This document shows, in pieces, positions 8,701-17,208 of a stretch of DNA of 64,000 nucleotides. This DNA is from an uncultured Marvinbryantia sp. (GTDB lineage: Bacteria; Bacillota; Clostridia; Lachnospirales; Lachnospiraceae): NCBI GenBank assembly GCA_937915375.1, contig CALDMO010000042.1:62001-126000 (forward strand), given 5' to 3'. The position numbers and the translations under genes were made by a program. The notes below the pieces were generated by a model. The model searched no databases, was not told the DNA's origin, and was given only the letters and a program-made list of their open reading frames with translations. Positions within the stretch are counted from its first letter, which is position 1, and each line of letters opens with the position of its first letter.

Positions 8701-9180
8701 CTATCCTTCAAACACTTCATCAATCCGTAGATTGTCTCCGTCCGCAGCCGAAGTTGCCAGCCGATCGCATCGTTCATTCTGTTCGTGTCCATCGTGTCCT
8801 TTGACCCAGATATACCGTACCTGATGCGGCTCCATCGCCGTCAGCAGCCGTTTCCAAAGTTCTGTATTTTTAACCGGCTCGTTCTTTCCGCGTTTCCATC
8901 CTTTTCTGACCCAGCCGTCAATCCAGTGCTGATTAAAAGCGTCTGTCAGGTATTTGGAATCGGAATACAGCTCCACCTGACAGGGTTTTGTCAGCGCTTC
9001 CAGACCGACGATCGCCGCCATCAGCTCCATACGGTTGTTCGTCGTTTTACGGTAGCCGCCGGAAAACTCACGTTCGTGCAATGTCCCCTTCACATCTGTA
9101 TACTGCAAAATCGTGCCGTAGCCGCCCGGCCCGTCCGGATTTCCTCTGGCCGCTCCGTCCGTATATATCTTCACTAGCAT
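8701..9180 (-). CDS. rnhA: Ribonuclease HI
   Basis: A 159-residue RNase H1 that degrades RNA in RNA-DNA hybrids. The catalytic acids are visible in order: Asp in YTDGAARGNP, Glu in NNRMELMAA, Asp in YSDSKYL and a late Asp in ERCDRLA. The basic WIDGWVRKGWKRG handle and the WVKGHDGHEQNERCD segment are also present. The length is typical of the E. coli type. Its ATG overlaps the end of the upstream gene by 7 nt (9174-9180, ATGCTAG), so translation is probably coupled. Confidence 0.96.
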   Translation of the reverse strand: MLVKIYTDGAARGNPDGPGGYGTILQYTDVKGTLHEREFSGGYRKTTNNRMELMAAIVGLEALTKPCQVELYSDSKYLTDAFNQHWIDGWVRKGWKRGKNEPVKNTELWKRLLTAMEPHQVRYIWVKGHDGHEQNERCDRLATSAADGDNLRIDEVFEG

Positions 9181-9641
9181 TCGTTTAACATCTCCCCTAT
9201 TTTTTCTGCCACTGTTTTTACCTTTTTATGGTTGCTGCCGTTTGCCGTTACACCTGCCACCACGTCATCCTTTACCGCAAGACTGGGGAAATAAAAATCA
9301 CATTTCGTTTTGTCACTGCAGACATTCACCAGAATCCCCTGTTCCTTGCAGACATGATACACATCTTCATTCGTCTTGTGATCATTTGCCGCTGCAATCA
9401 CCAGATCCGCACCGCTGATATCGCTGCTCTCATATTTTTTACGCAGAATCCTGATCTGACCATTTTTCTCCATCTCGTTGAGCTCCGGATTCACCTCCGG
9501 AGCAATCACCGTCAGACAGTCTGTAAATTGAACGAGCGCCCGGACGCGCCGTTTTGCGATCGTTCCTGCCCCTACTACAAAAATCTTTTTCTCTGAAATA
9601 TCCATAAACATTGGAAAATATGGTTTCTTACTTGCCGGCAT
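9174..9641 (-). CDS. Precorrin-2 dehydrogenase / sirohydrochlorin ferrochelatase-like NAD-binding protein
   Basis: A 155-residue protein corresponding to the N-terminal Rossmann domain of siroheme synthase: the dinucleotide loop IFVVGAGTIAKRRV near residues 19-32, then VIAAANDHKTNEDV and a VNVCSDKTKCDFYFPS segment with the conserved Asn-Cys-Asp pattern. In this family it oxidises precorrin-2 to sirohydrochlorin and may insert iron. The methyltransferase half of CysG is absent and no other tetrapyrrole gene is nearby. It forms an overlapping pair with rnhA and is read from the promoter at 9708-9736. Confidence 0.85.
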   Translation of the reverse strand: MPASKKPYFPMFMDISEKKIFVVGAGTIAKRRVRALVQFTDCLTVIAPEVNPELNEMEKNGQIRILRKKYESSDISGADLVIAAANDHKTNEDVYHVCKEQGILVNVCSDKTKCDFYFPSLAVKDDVVAGVTANGSNHKKVKTVAEKIGEMLNEC

Positions 9642-9707
9642 TTCATTTCTGCTCCTGTCTTTCTGTCATTTTTATCTATCATACTCTAAATATTCATCTA
9701 ATCCTAT

Positions 9708-9736
9708 AGTATACAGAATCTTCCTATTTTCATCAA
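9708..9736 (-). promoter_or_regulatory. Promoter of the precorrin-2 dehydrogenase-rnhA unit
   Basis: Minus strand TTGATG (9731-9736), 17-nt spacer, TATACT (9708-9713). Confidence 0.75.
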
Positions 9737-9760
9737 GTCTTAAATTTGGGACTGGTTTTT

Positions 9761-9781
9761 TTGACAAACCTGTTTTATAAT
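9761..9781 (+). promoter_or_regulatory. Possible promoter elements upstream of the DAHP synthase gene
   Basis: TTGACA (9761-9766) and TATAAT (9776-9781) are both perfect hexamers but only 9 nt apart, too close for one normal sigma-A promoter. The TATAAT probably works with a weaker upstream -35. Confidence 0.4.
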
Positions 9782-9815
9782 AACCGCTGAAATCCTATCT
9801 ATTCGGAGGCAATTT

Positions 9816-10850
9816 ATGAGTTTTGATTTTGTAAGAAAGCTGCCGATCCCAGCAGACATTAAAAAGCAGTATCCGGTTTCGGAAACACTTGCTGCAATAA
9901 AAAAGGAACGCGATGCCCAGATCAAAGACGTATTCACCGGAACTTCCAAAAAATTTCTGGTAATTATTGGACCGTGTTCCGCGGATAACGAAGAATCTGT
10001 GATGGACTATGTGCACCGTCTGGCCGAGGTACAAAAGAAAGTCGGTGACCGTTTGATCCTGATACCGCGCATCTACACGAATAAGCCGCGCACAACCGGC
10101 GAAGGCTACAAAGGTATGGCGCACCAGCCGGATCCTGAGAAAAAACCGGACATGCTGGCAGGTTTGATCGCCATCCGTAAACTCCATATCCGAGTGCTCG
10201 AAGAAACCGGCCTGACTTCTGCGGACGAAATGCTCTATCCGGAAAACTTCTGGTATCTGGCAGATATACTCTCCTACGTGGCCATTGGCGCCCGTTCTGT
10301 CGAAGACCAGCATCACCGCATGACGACCAGCGGTATGGACATTCCTGCCGGTATGAAAAATCCGACCAGCGGAGACCTCTCCGTAATGCTCAATTCCGTT
10401 GTAGCCGCCCAGGGACCGCATACCTTTATCTACCGCGGCTGGGAAGTACATACAACAGGAAATAATCTCGCACATGTGATTCTGCGCGGTGCTACAAACA
10501 AGCACGGGAATTCCATCCCCAATTATCACTACGAGGATCTGATTCGTCTGCTGCACATGTACGATCAAAGAAATCTCCACTATCCATCTGTAATCATTGA
10601 CGCCAACCATTCCAACTCCAATAAGCAGTATGATGAACAGGTACGTATCGTCAAAGAGATCATGAACAGCCGCAGTATCAATCCTCGCCTGCATGAGCTT
10701 GTCAAGGGTGTAATGATTGAAAGTTATCTGGAGCCGGGCAATCAGAAGATCGGTATCGGCAAACACGTTTATGGACAATCCATCACTGACCCGTGTCTGG
10801 GTTGGAAAGAATCGGAGCAGCTGATTTACGATATTTATAACATGTGTTGA
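9816..10850 (+). CDS. 3-deoxy-7-phosphoheptulonate synthase, class I (AroFGH type)
   Basis: A 344-residue DAHP synthase that joins phosphoenolpyruvate and erythrose 4-phosphate at the entry of the shikimate pathway. Class I landmarks are present: IIGPCSADNEESV, PRIYTNKPRTT, GARSVEDQHHR, KNPTSGDL and IDANHSNSNKQYD. There is no added chorismate mutase or ACT domain, so feedback control, if any, lies in the barrel. GGAGG precedes the ATG by 7 nt. tyrA and aroA, later steps for aromatic amino acids, are 6-8 kb downstream on the same strand, separated by unrelated genes. Confidence 0.95.
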   Translation: MSFDFVRKLPIPADIKKQYPVSETLAAIKKERDAQIKDVFTGTSKKFLVIIGPCSADNEESVMDYVHRLAEVQKKVGDRLILIPRIYTNKPRTTGEGYKGMAHQPDPEKKPDMLAGLIAIRKLHIRVLEETGLTSADEMLYPENFWYLADILSYVAIGARSVEDQHHRMTTSGMDIPAGMKNPTSGDLSVMLNSVVAAQGPHTFIYRGWEVHTTGNNLAHVILRGATNKHGNSIPNYHYEDLIRLLHMYDQRNLHYPSVIIDANHSNSNKQYDEQVRIVKEIMNSRSINPRLHELVKGVMIESYLEPGNQKIGIGKHVYGQSITDPCLGWKESEQLIYDIYNMC

Positions 10851-11131
10851 TAGCATCACTGCTGTTGTATAAACAAAAAAGACCCAAACGTACACATCCC
10901 TAAAAGGTACTTTAACAACCGCAGAGCGGCATAGTCAAAAAGCTATGCTGCTCTCCTGCTTTAATGAAAATCTTTTTTATGGGTGAATTGCCGGTTTCAA
11001 GCAGTTTGGATTTTTTTTAACAACTTTATGAAAGCTATCGCCTTGATTTAGAGGCCCTCTACCAGACGGACATTGGTATCTCGATCGGATAGAAAACTGT
11101 ATTCACATTTTAAAAATATGGAGGAATGACA
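10851..11131 (+). other. Intergenic stretch with a hairpin and possible gene remnant
   Basis: An imperfect hairpin (GCAGAG...CGGCATAG with CTATGCTG...CTCT, about 10921-10954) followed by T-rich sequence may end the DAHP synthase transcript. At 11024-11089 a short plus-strand open stretch reads like a former coding segment (QLYESYRLDLEALYQTD) but has an in-frame stop on each side and no start. I find no convincing promoter for the next gene here. Confidence 0.4.
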
Positions 11132-12748
11132 ATGAATATTCTTGTAATCAATGGAAGCCCAAAGGGGGAACGCAGCAATACCCTTCGGCTTACTAATGCC
11201 TTTTTAGATGGAATTCGCCATATGCAGAACGATTGCTTGCCTAATATTGAACGACTTCATATTGCGCAGATGGACATTCACTCCTGTCTCGGATGCTTTT
11301 CGTGCTGGAAAACCACACCCGGTAAATGCTGTATTTACGATGATATGCAAACAGTTCTTGAAAAGTTATTGTGGGCTGATCTCACAATCTGGAGTTTTCC
11401 ATTATATTATTTCAATTTACCCGGTAAGCTAAAAACAGTAATAGACCGGCAGCTTCCTTTAACATTACCCTTCATGTTGTCTAATACAGAGAGCGGCGGT
11501 CACCCTGCCAGATATGATATGAGCAAAAAGAAAACCGTTTTAATTTCTACCTGCGGCTTTTATACGGCAAAATCAAATTACGATAGTGTAATCGCACAAT
11601 TTGACAAGATTTACGGCAAAGAGAACTATACCACTTTGTTTTGTGGAGAAGGCGAACTTTTCCGTGTGCCAGAATTATCAAACCGCACGGAAGAATATCT
11701 TGCATTCGTTCGACAGGCAGGACAGGAATATATATCCAGCGGTATAAGCGAAGAAACAACTGCGAAACTACATGAATTGCTGTTTCCGAGAGATGTTTTT
11801 GAACGTATGGCAGACGCAAGCTGGGGAATAACTCAAACAAGCGAAAAGGAAGATTTTTCATTGACCTTTACCAAACAAATGGCCGCTCTTTATAATCCAG
11901 CAGCATATAGCGGAACAGATATCATTTTAGATATGGATTATACAGACATTGGAAAACGTTATCGCATTATTCTAGGAAAAACGGAAAGCCATGTTGTTGA
12001 AGAATTTAATGAAAAACCGACAACTATCATTCATACACCCTTTCATGTATGGCAATCTATTGCTGCCGGAGAAATAGAAGGTTCCGCCGCTTTAATGAAA
12101 CATCTCTATTCTGTCGAAGGCGATTTTAACTTAATGCTGAAATGGGATGACTATTTCGGGCAGCGCCAAAACACGAATATAACAAAAGACAAATCAGCAT
12201 CAAAGCCAAAAACAGATATGCGCTATGTTTTAAGCCCTTGGATTGTTTTTTGGATCGCTGCAAATATCCATATCTTTTGGGGAAGCTTGATCAGCATTCT
12301 TGTTTGTTGTTTATTACCTCTGCTGTTCTATAAAAACAAGAAAACAATATATGATGTGATTTCCAGCGCTCTGGTAAGTGTATTTTCAATACTGCTTCTT
12401 ATCCACTTGTCAGCAGATATTGTAATACTTTTGTCCTATTTAGCGTTCGGCATAATGTGGAGCATATCTGCTTGTCTGAAAATTCCCCTTTCTGCCGAAT
12501 ATTCTATGAACGATTACGGTGGAGACAACGCCTTGCAGAATCCTATATTTATCAGGACAAATCGTATTTTAACTGCTGCATGGGGTATTCTCTACTTAGT
12601 TACACCTATTTGGACATACTTTATTATGCGTACTGCCGCAGAAAGCTATATCGTAATTATCAATTCCTTACTTCCGGCAATCATGGGGATATTTACCGCA
12701 TGGTTTCAAAAATGGTATCCCAGAAAACTAGCGCAAGGAAAGCACTAA
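11132..12748 (+). CDS. Flavodoxin-like oxidoreductase fused to an SCP2-like domain and a membrane domain
   Basis: A 538-residue protein in three parts. Residues 1 to about 205 form an NADPH-dependent FMN reductase/flavodoxin fold: ILVINGSPKGERSNT is the phosphate loop and CLGCFSCW, followed by GKCCIYDDM, is the Cys motif seen in iron-sulfur-flavoprotein-like members. Residues about 245-345 resemble an SCP2-type lipid-binding domain (weak, from pattern). From about 366 there are four to six hydrophobic segments ending in a basic tail, so it is probably membrane-bound with a cytosolic flavin domain. The ATG at 11132 is 7 nt after GGAGG; another at 11126 is too close. Base composition looks more AT-rich than its neighbours, hinting at transfer. 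The substrate is unknown. Confidence 0.7.
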   Translation: MNILVINGSPKGERSNTLRLTNAFLDGIRHMQNDCLPNIERLHIAQMDIHSCLGCFSCWKTTPGKCCIYDDMQTVLEKLLWADLTIWSFPLYYFNLPGKLKTVIDRQLPLTLPFMLSNTESGGHPARYDMSKKKTVLISTCGFYTAKSNYDSVIAQFDKIYGKENYTTLFCGEGELFRVPELSNRTEEYLAFVRQAGQEYISSGISEETTAKLHELLFPRDVFERMADASWGITQTSEKEDFSLTFTKQMAALYNPAAYSGTDIILDMDYTDIGKRYRIILGKTESHVVEEFNEKPTTIIHTPFHVWQSIAAGEIEGSAALMKHLYSVEGDFNLMLKWDDYFGQRQNTNITKDKSASKPKTDMRYVLSPWIVFWIAANIHIFWGSLISILVCCLLPLLFYKNKKTIYDVISSALVSVFSILLLIHLSADIVILLSYLAFGIMWSISACLKIPLSAEYSMNDYGGDNALQNPIFIRTNRILTAAWGILYLVTPIWTYFIMRTAAESYIVIINSLLPAIMGIFTAWFQKWYPRKLAQGKH

Positions 12749-12769
12749 ATAATATTTGCCGAAGTGCAA

Positions 12770-12835
12770 ACAAAAAAAGACACAGAGCCGATAACACGCA
12801 ATATCACATGCGGTTATCGGCTCTGTGCTGTTCTT
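12770..12835. terminator. Bidirectional terminator between the flavoprotein gene and xerD
   Basis: A 15-bp perfect stem CACAGAGCCGATAAC (12781-12795) / GTTATCGGCTCTGTG (12813-12827), extended inside by CGCA/TGCG. A T-run lies beyond it on the minus strand (A-run 12769-12777) and a weaker one on the plus strand. Confidence 0.9.
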
Positions 12836-12855
12836 CAACAAATCTCTGTTTTTAT

Positions 12856-13770
12856 TTATCGTCTCGGATGTGCCTTTGCGTAAATCTCACGCACTCTCTT
12901 AACATTCATATCCATATAAATCTGTGTTGTAGAAATATCAGAATGTCCCATCATCTCCTGCACTGCCCGAAGATCCGCTCCGTTTTGTACCAGATGCGCA
13001 CCAAAAGAATGGCGGATAGTATGTGGTGTAATATCTTTTTTAATCCCCGCCTTTTCCGCATAAAACTTCAGCAGTTTCCAGAACCCCTGGCGGCTCATTG
13101 CCTTACCGGAGCAATTTGTGAACAAATACTCGCTCTCGCCGCCCTTCAGCAAAAGATCACGGCTCTTCTCCAGATATTGATGTATTGCTCTCGCCGCTTC
13201 TTTTCCAAACGGAATCACACGCTCTTTGCCGCCATCCTGACAAATCACATAATCCATCGCTAAATTTACCTCTGACAGCTTCAGAGAAATCAACTCCGAT
13301 ACGCGCATGCCTGTCGCATACAGTAATTCCAGCATCGCCTTATCCCGCATACCCTTTGCCGTTTTCGTATCTGGCTGCTCCAAAAGCTGTACTACTTCTT
13401 CTAACGCAAGGATCTCCGGCGCTTTCTTCTCCACATGAGGTGCTTTTAACACCTCGCTTGGATCTTTTTCTGTCACCTTTGTTTTCACAAGAAAATGACA
13501 AAACGCCCGAATAGACGCAATACTTCTGGATACAGAAGAGGTAGAAAATCCATCTCTTTCCATCTGCAGAATATAAGAATTCAGACTGGTTGCCGTAATG
13601 TCCTTTACACACTCTACTCCCCTGTTATCCAAAAACAGAAACAATTTTTTCAAATCCCTCTGATATGACGCAACCGTACTGTTAGAAGCGTTTTTTTCGT
13701 TTTCCAGATAAGCGGCAAACTGACACATATCCTGTTGAAATTGCGGCGCTACATTTTGCATCGTAACCAT
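12856..13770 (-). CDS. xerD: Site-specific tyrosine recombinase XerD
   Basis: A 304-residue tyrosine recombinase that resolves chromosome dimers at dif. It has an N-terminal SAM-like core-binding domain and a C-terminal catalytic domain with Arg in ATGMRVSEL, Lys in DGGKERVIP, HTIRHSF (His and Arg), GHSDISTTQIYM (second His and the nucleophilic Tyr). Size and the linkage to spoIIM match the spoIIM-xerD neighbourhood of Bacillus, so it is a housekeeping Xer rather than an integrase. ATGs at 13770 and 13761 are both possible; GGTGAG is 3 nt from the first and 12 nt from the second. No phage or ICE genes adjoin it. Confidence 0.93.
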   Translation of the reverse strand: MVTMQNVAPQFQQDMCQFAAYLENEKNASNSTVASYQRDLKKLFLFLDNRGVECVKDITATSLNSYILQMERDGFSTSSVSRSIASIRAFCHFLVKTKVTEKDPSEVLKAPHVEKKAPEILALEEVVQLLEQPDTKTAKGMRDKAMLELLYATGMRVSELISLKLSEVNLAMDYVICQDGGKERVIPFGKEAARAIHQYLEKSRDLLLKGGESEYLFTNCSGKAMSRQGFWKLLKFYAEKAGIKKDITPHTIRHSFGAHLVQNGADLRAVQEMMGHSDISTTQIYMDMNVKRVREIYAKAHPRR

Positions 13771-13906
13771 AACTCACCAAGTCTCATCTTTCCTATGTAT
13801 TTCTACGTCCCCGCTTTTCTGACACGCCAAAAAGTGCACAAAAAAACAAGGATCGATTTCTCCCCTTGATTGTAAATTCTCTCCAAGAGTTTCACTTTAT
13901 GTAAAC

Positions 13907-13935
13907 ATTATAGATGCTTTTATCCTGAAAATCAA
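13907..13935 (-). promoter_or_regulatory. xerD promoter
   Basis: Minus strand TTGATT (13930-13935), 17-nt spacer, TATAAT (13907-13912). It gives a leader of about 130 nt that contains a small CAAGG/CCTTG hairpin at 13849-13870. Confidence 0.75.
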
Positions 13936-14043
13936 TCCTTTTTTTTTGCAAAAAATGCTTTATTTATAGGCTTTACGGCCTCCCGCACCATATATCGTTC
14001 GATCACTTTTTTGCCCTACTATATCTTGTAAAATTTATGTAAA

Positions 14044-14622
14044 TCAGAAAAAATAATTTATTGTAATTTTTAAAAGTAAAGGATTTACAGTACTTTCTAA
14101 TATCATTCCTAAAACAAGACACATACCGGACAGCAGCATTTGCTTCACATATTGTTTTTCTTTGTTTCCCCACGATTCTGTCATCACATTCTTTCGTCCC
14201 CGTGCAAAAATTGCCCCGGCCATCAACCACATAGATACCGCATACAGAATCCACTGCGGCAAAAGCATCGCCAAAAAAATCAATACACCGACCAATCCCA
14301 TCTGCACCAGAAACATACTCATAAACGCACCTGCCGCAAATCCCATCCAACCAAACAAAAACAGTTGTGTAATCCAGCCAAATGCAGTACAGCCAAGCAG
14401 CCAAAATAAAAGAAATCCGGCAATCCGGTCTTTACACAAGTAAAAAAGCAGGCTGCGCGAATCGAACGTCGTTGCGCGGATGGTCGGCAACATCTGCTGC
14501 TCCAAAAACGTACTGCCGCCAAGATAAGTTTCCCCCCAAAGATCAACGAACAGAATTCCCAGTACCAATCCAACGAAAAAGAAACCTGTCAGAAGAATGT
14601 TTTTCAGTTTCAGATTTTCCAT
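14044..14622 (-). CDS. spoIIM: Stage II sporulation protein M
   Basis: A 192-residue membrane protein with about five hydrophobic spans. In Bacillus SpoIIM joins SpoIID and SpoIIP in the complex that drives engulfment of the forespore. Supporting features are the LKNILLTGFFFVGLVLGIL first span, the FDSRSLLFYLCKDR loop, the GWITQLFLFGWMGFAAGAF core typical of the SpoIIM/DUF95 family, and its place directly upstream of xerD. spoIID is also in the window (26356-27657) but not adjacent. Confidence 0.9.
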   Translation of the reverse strand: MENLKLKNILLTGFFFVGLVLGILFVDLWGETYLGGSTFLEQQMLPTIRATTFDSRSLLFYLCKDRIAGFLLFWLLGCTAFGWITQLFLFGWMGFAAGAFMSMFLVQMGLVGVLIFLAMLLPQWILYAVSMWLMAGAIFARGRKNVMTESWGNKEKQYVKQMLLSGMCLVLGMILESTVNPLLLKITINYFF

Positions 14623-14649
14623 ACATACTCCAGCATCTTCCTTACTGCC

Positions 14650-14692
14650 AGTCTATTCTTACATGGTCCTGTTTATGAAGAAAGAATAGACT
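14650..14692. repeat. Inverted repeat between spoIIM and the EF-G-like gene
   Basis: AGTCTATTCTT (14650-14660) is repeated inverted as AAGAATAGACT (14682-14692). It lies in the spoIIM upstream region. Role unknown: possibly an operator or a leader hairpin. Confidence 0.5.
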
Positions 14693-14699
14693 CTGCACA

Positions 14700-14739
14700 A
14701 AAACTCCGGCGAAACCACTTTTACACTGGCTCCGCCGGA
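14700..14739 (-). terminator. Terminator of the EF-G-like gene
   Basis: Minus strand stem TCCGGCG...CGCCGGA with further G-U and A-U pairs, AAAA in the loop, followed by GTTTTTGTG. Confidence 0.8.
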
Positions 14740-14770
14740 TCATCCTCAGAATTATTTTTTTATAATATCA

Positions 14771-16861
14771 TTATTCTTCATTGGTATTTACTTTACTTGC
14801 TCTTGCTTCCACTTCTTTTGCCTGAATATCAGACGGAGCCTGTTCATATCTTGCAAATTCATAAGAGAAGTCGCCGCTTCCGCCAGTCATAGACCGAAGC
14901 TGTGTAGAATATCCGTACAATTCCATCATTGGTACGTCCGCTTCGATAATCTGGTTGCCCTTATGATCCGGATTCATGCCAAGCACACGTCCGCGGCGTT
15001 TATTCAGGTCTCCCATAACGTCACCGGTAAATTTATCCGGAACTACTACCTTTACAGACGCGATTGGCTCTAAGAGTACCGGAGATGCTTCCATAAAGCC
15101 TTTCTTAAATGCCTGCATAGCAGCAGTCTTGAATGCCATTTCCGAAGAGTCTACCGGATGGTAAGAACCATCATACAGGGTTGCTTTGACGCCTACTACC
15201 GGATACGCTGCCAGCGGTCCGCGTAAAACAGATTCCTGAATACCTTTTTCTACTGCCGGGAAATAGTTTTTCGGCACAGCGCCGCCCACTACTACCTGTT
15301 CAAATTCATACGGTTTTTCCATATCACCGGAATTTGCGAAACGCATCTTAACATGACCATACTGACCGTGTCCGCCAGACTGTTTTTTATATTTTGCTTC
15401 TACATCTGAATTCTTGCGGATTGTTTCCCGGAACGCCACCTTCGGACGAGCAAGTTCAACTTCAATTTTATATTTGCCAAGCAGCTTGCTGACAATAATA
15501 TCAATATGCTGATCGCCCATACCGTAAAGCAGTGTCTGACGGTTTTCCGCGTCATTGACCGCCTTCATCGTAAGATCTTCCTGCATCATCTTTGCAAGTG
15601 CCTGTGAGATCTTATCCTCATCGCCTTTTGATTTTGCGAAATATCTCTTGTATGTATATGGAGTGGACACGTCAACACCCGCATACTGGATCGGCGCTGC
15701 TTTTGTAGAAAGCGTTTCTCCTGTCTTTGTAACATTCAATTTTCCAATGGCGCCGATATCACCCGCATGGAGTTCCGGAACCTCAATTGTTTTTCCGCCT
15801 TCCATCACATAAAGCTTATTCAATTTTACTTCCGCATCCTGCGTCACATTGTAAAGCACATCATCATTTTTGATAACACCGGAAGCCACTTTGATCAATG
15901 AATATTTTCCAATGAACGGATCTACGATCGTCTTGAATACAAATGCGGATTTTGATTTCGCAAAATCATAATTTGCCTGATAAATTTCGCTCGTCTTCAT
16001 ATTGATGCCGGCAATTGTTCTCTTATCCGGACTCGGGAAATACTGCACCATATCATCAAGCAAATTGGCAACACCGTAAAGATTGATCGGGGAACCCATC
16101 GCAACCGGAACGATCGATCCGTCAGAAACATTCACTGTCAGCGCCGCCATAATTTCCGCCGCTGAGAATTCCTCTCCCGCAAAATAACGATCCATAAATT
16201 CTTCTGATGTTTCCGCCACTGCCTCTAACAATACTTCTCTGTATTTCTCCAGATATTCCATAGAATAATCCGGAATCTCGCATTCTGTTTTTTCGCCTTT
16301 TCCTACCCAGCGTCTGCCCAGTTTTTTCACTACATTAACATAGCCGACAAACTTTTCATTTTCACGGATCGGCAGATGAATCGGAGCAATCTTCTTGCCG
16401 TAAAGCTCAGTCAGATCTTCTACTACCTGACGGAAGCTGGCATTATCCACATCCATATTGGTAACAAAGAACATTCTTGGCAATTTGTATTTCTCGCAAA
16501 GATCCCAAGCTTTCTGTGTGCCGACTTCCACACCGCTCTTGCCATTTACAACAATAATCGCTGCGTCTGCTGCAGCTGCTGCCTCTTCCGCCTCACCAAC
16601 AAAATCAAAATATCCCGGTGTATCGAGAACATTTACCTTGATATCGCCCCAGATGATCGGAACAACCGATGTATTAATTGAAAATTTTCTCTTAATCTCT
16701 TCTTTATCAAAATCACTGACGGTATTGCCTTCTGTGACATTTCCCATACGGCTGGTAATACCTGAAAGGTATGCCATCGCTTCAGTCAGACTGGTCTTTC
16801 CAGCGCCGCCGTGCCCAAGAATTACCACGTTACGAATTCTGTCTGTTGTGTAAACTTTCAT
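14771..16861 (-). CDS. Elongation factor G-like GTPase (FusA2 type)
   Basis: A 696-residue, five-domain EF-G relative. Three GTPase motifs differ from translocating EF-G: the P-loop is GHGGAGKTS (residues 16-24, not AHIDAGKTT), G3 is DTPGYFDF (80-87, not DTPGHVDF), and the base-specificity motif is TNMD (134-137, not NKMD). Domain IV keeps a GHGQYGHV loop and the C-terminus keeps the GYSTQLRSMTGGSGDF segment. This pattern is that of the EF-G-like paralogues usually annotated as elongation factor G or FusA2, whose exact role is unsettled. It is not beside rpsL/rpsG/tuf as canonical fusA is, and has its own promoter and terminator. Confidence 0.9.
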   Translation of the reverse strand: MKVYTTDRIRNVVILGHGGAGKTSLTEAMAYLSGITSRMGNVTEGNTVSDFDKEEIKRKFSINTSVVPIIWGDIKVNVLDTPGYFDFVGEAEEAAAAADAAIIVVNGKSGVEVGTQKAWDLCEKYKLPRMFFVTNMDVDNASFRQVVEDLTELYGKKIAPIHLPIRENEKFVGYVNVVKKLGRRWVGKGEKTECEIPDYSMEYLEKYREVLLEAVAETSEEFMDRYFAGEEFSAAEIMAALTVNVSDGSIVPVAMGSPINLYGVANLLDDMVQYFPSPDKRTIAGINMKTSEIYQANYDFAKSKSAFVFKTIVDPFIGKYSLIKVASGVIKNDDVLYNVTQDAEVKLNKLYVMEGGKTIEVPELHAGDIGAIGKLNVTKTGETLSTKAAPIQYAGVDVSTPYTYKRYFAKSKGDEDKISQALAKMMQEDLTMKAVNDAENRQTLLYGMGDQHIDIIVSKLLGKYKIEVELARPKVAFRETIRKNSDVEAKYKKQSGGHGQYGHVKMRFANSGDMEKPYEFEQVVVGGAVPKNYFPAVEKGIQESVLRGPLAAYPVVGVKATLYDGSYHPVDSSEMAFKTAAMQAFKKGFMEASPVLLEPIASVKVVVPDKFTGDVMGDLNKRRGRVLGMNPDHKGNQIIEADVPMMELYGYSTQLRSMTGGSGDFSYEFARYEQAPSDIQAKEVEARASKVNTNEE

Positions 16862-16928
16862 GTTTTCTATCCTCCAATTCTAGTATTCTGAAACGAAAAT
16901 TCCGTTTCCTACGAAGCCCTATGGATAC

Positions 16929-16957
16929 ATTCTACTAAAATCTTATATAAATTTCAA
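16929..16957 (-). promoter_or_regulatory. Promoter of the EF-G-like gene
   Basis: Minus strand TTGAAA (16952-16957), 17-nt spacer, TAGAAT (16929-16934). Confidence 0.7.
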
Positions 16958-17125
16958 GTAAATTATTCAAATTTACCAATTTATTTTTTTGCTATCCGAC
17001 TATGCGCCGAAAAACCATTTTATTTCTACCGGTGTTTGCAGAAATCAGACAAATTTCTTTCGTTCCTTCTTTACGTACTTCATAGTACAAACTCTTTCTG
17101 TCATCTTAAAACGCGAACATTTTCC

Positions 17126-17139
17126 GCACTTTAAAGTGC
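17126..17139. promoter_or_regulatory. Palindrome next to the tyrA promoter (candidate operator)
   Basis: GCACTTTAAAGTGC is a perfect 14-bp palindrome ending 7 nt before the -35 of tyrA. The position suits a regulator binding site. No regulator gene is adjacent. Confidence 0.55.
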
Positions 17140-17146
17140 AAAAGTG

Positions 17147-17176
17147 TTGACAGAAAAGATATTCCAAGAGTACAAT
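17147..17176 (+). promoter_or_regulatory. tyrA promoter
   Basis: TTGACA (17147-17152), 18-nt spacer, TACAAT (17171-17176). Confidence 0.8.
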
Positions 17177-17208
17177 GGTAGAAATTTGTATACAAATAAG
17201 GAGTCATT

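Noticed and set aside
9795..10895. Minus-strand frame of about 360 codons opposite the DAHP synthase gene
   Set aside because: A shadow of a conserved enzyme gene; no start signal or family features.
12856..13770. Tyrosine recombinase considered as a phage or ICE integrase
   Set aside because: It matches XerD in length and motifs, sits in the conserved spoIIM-xerD order, and has no mobile-element genes beside it.
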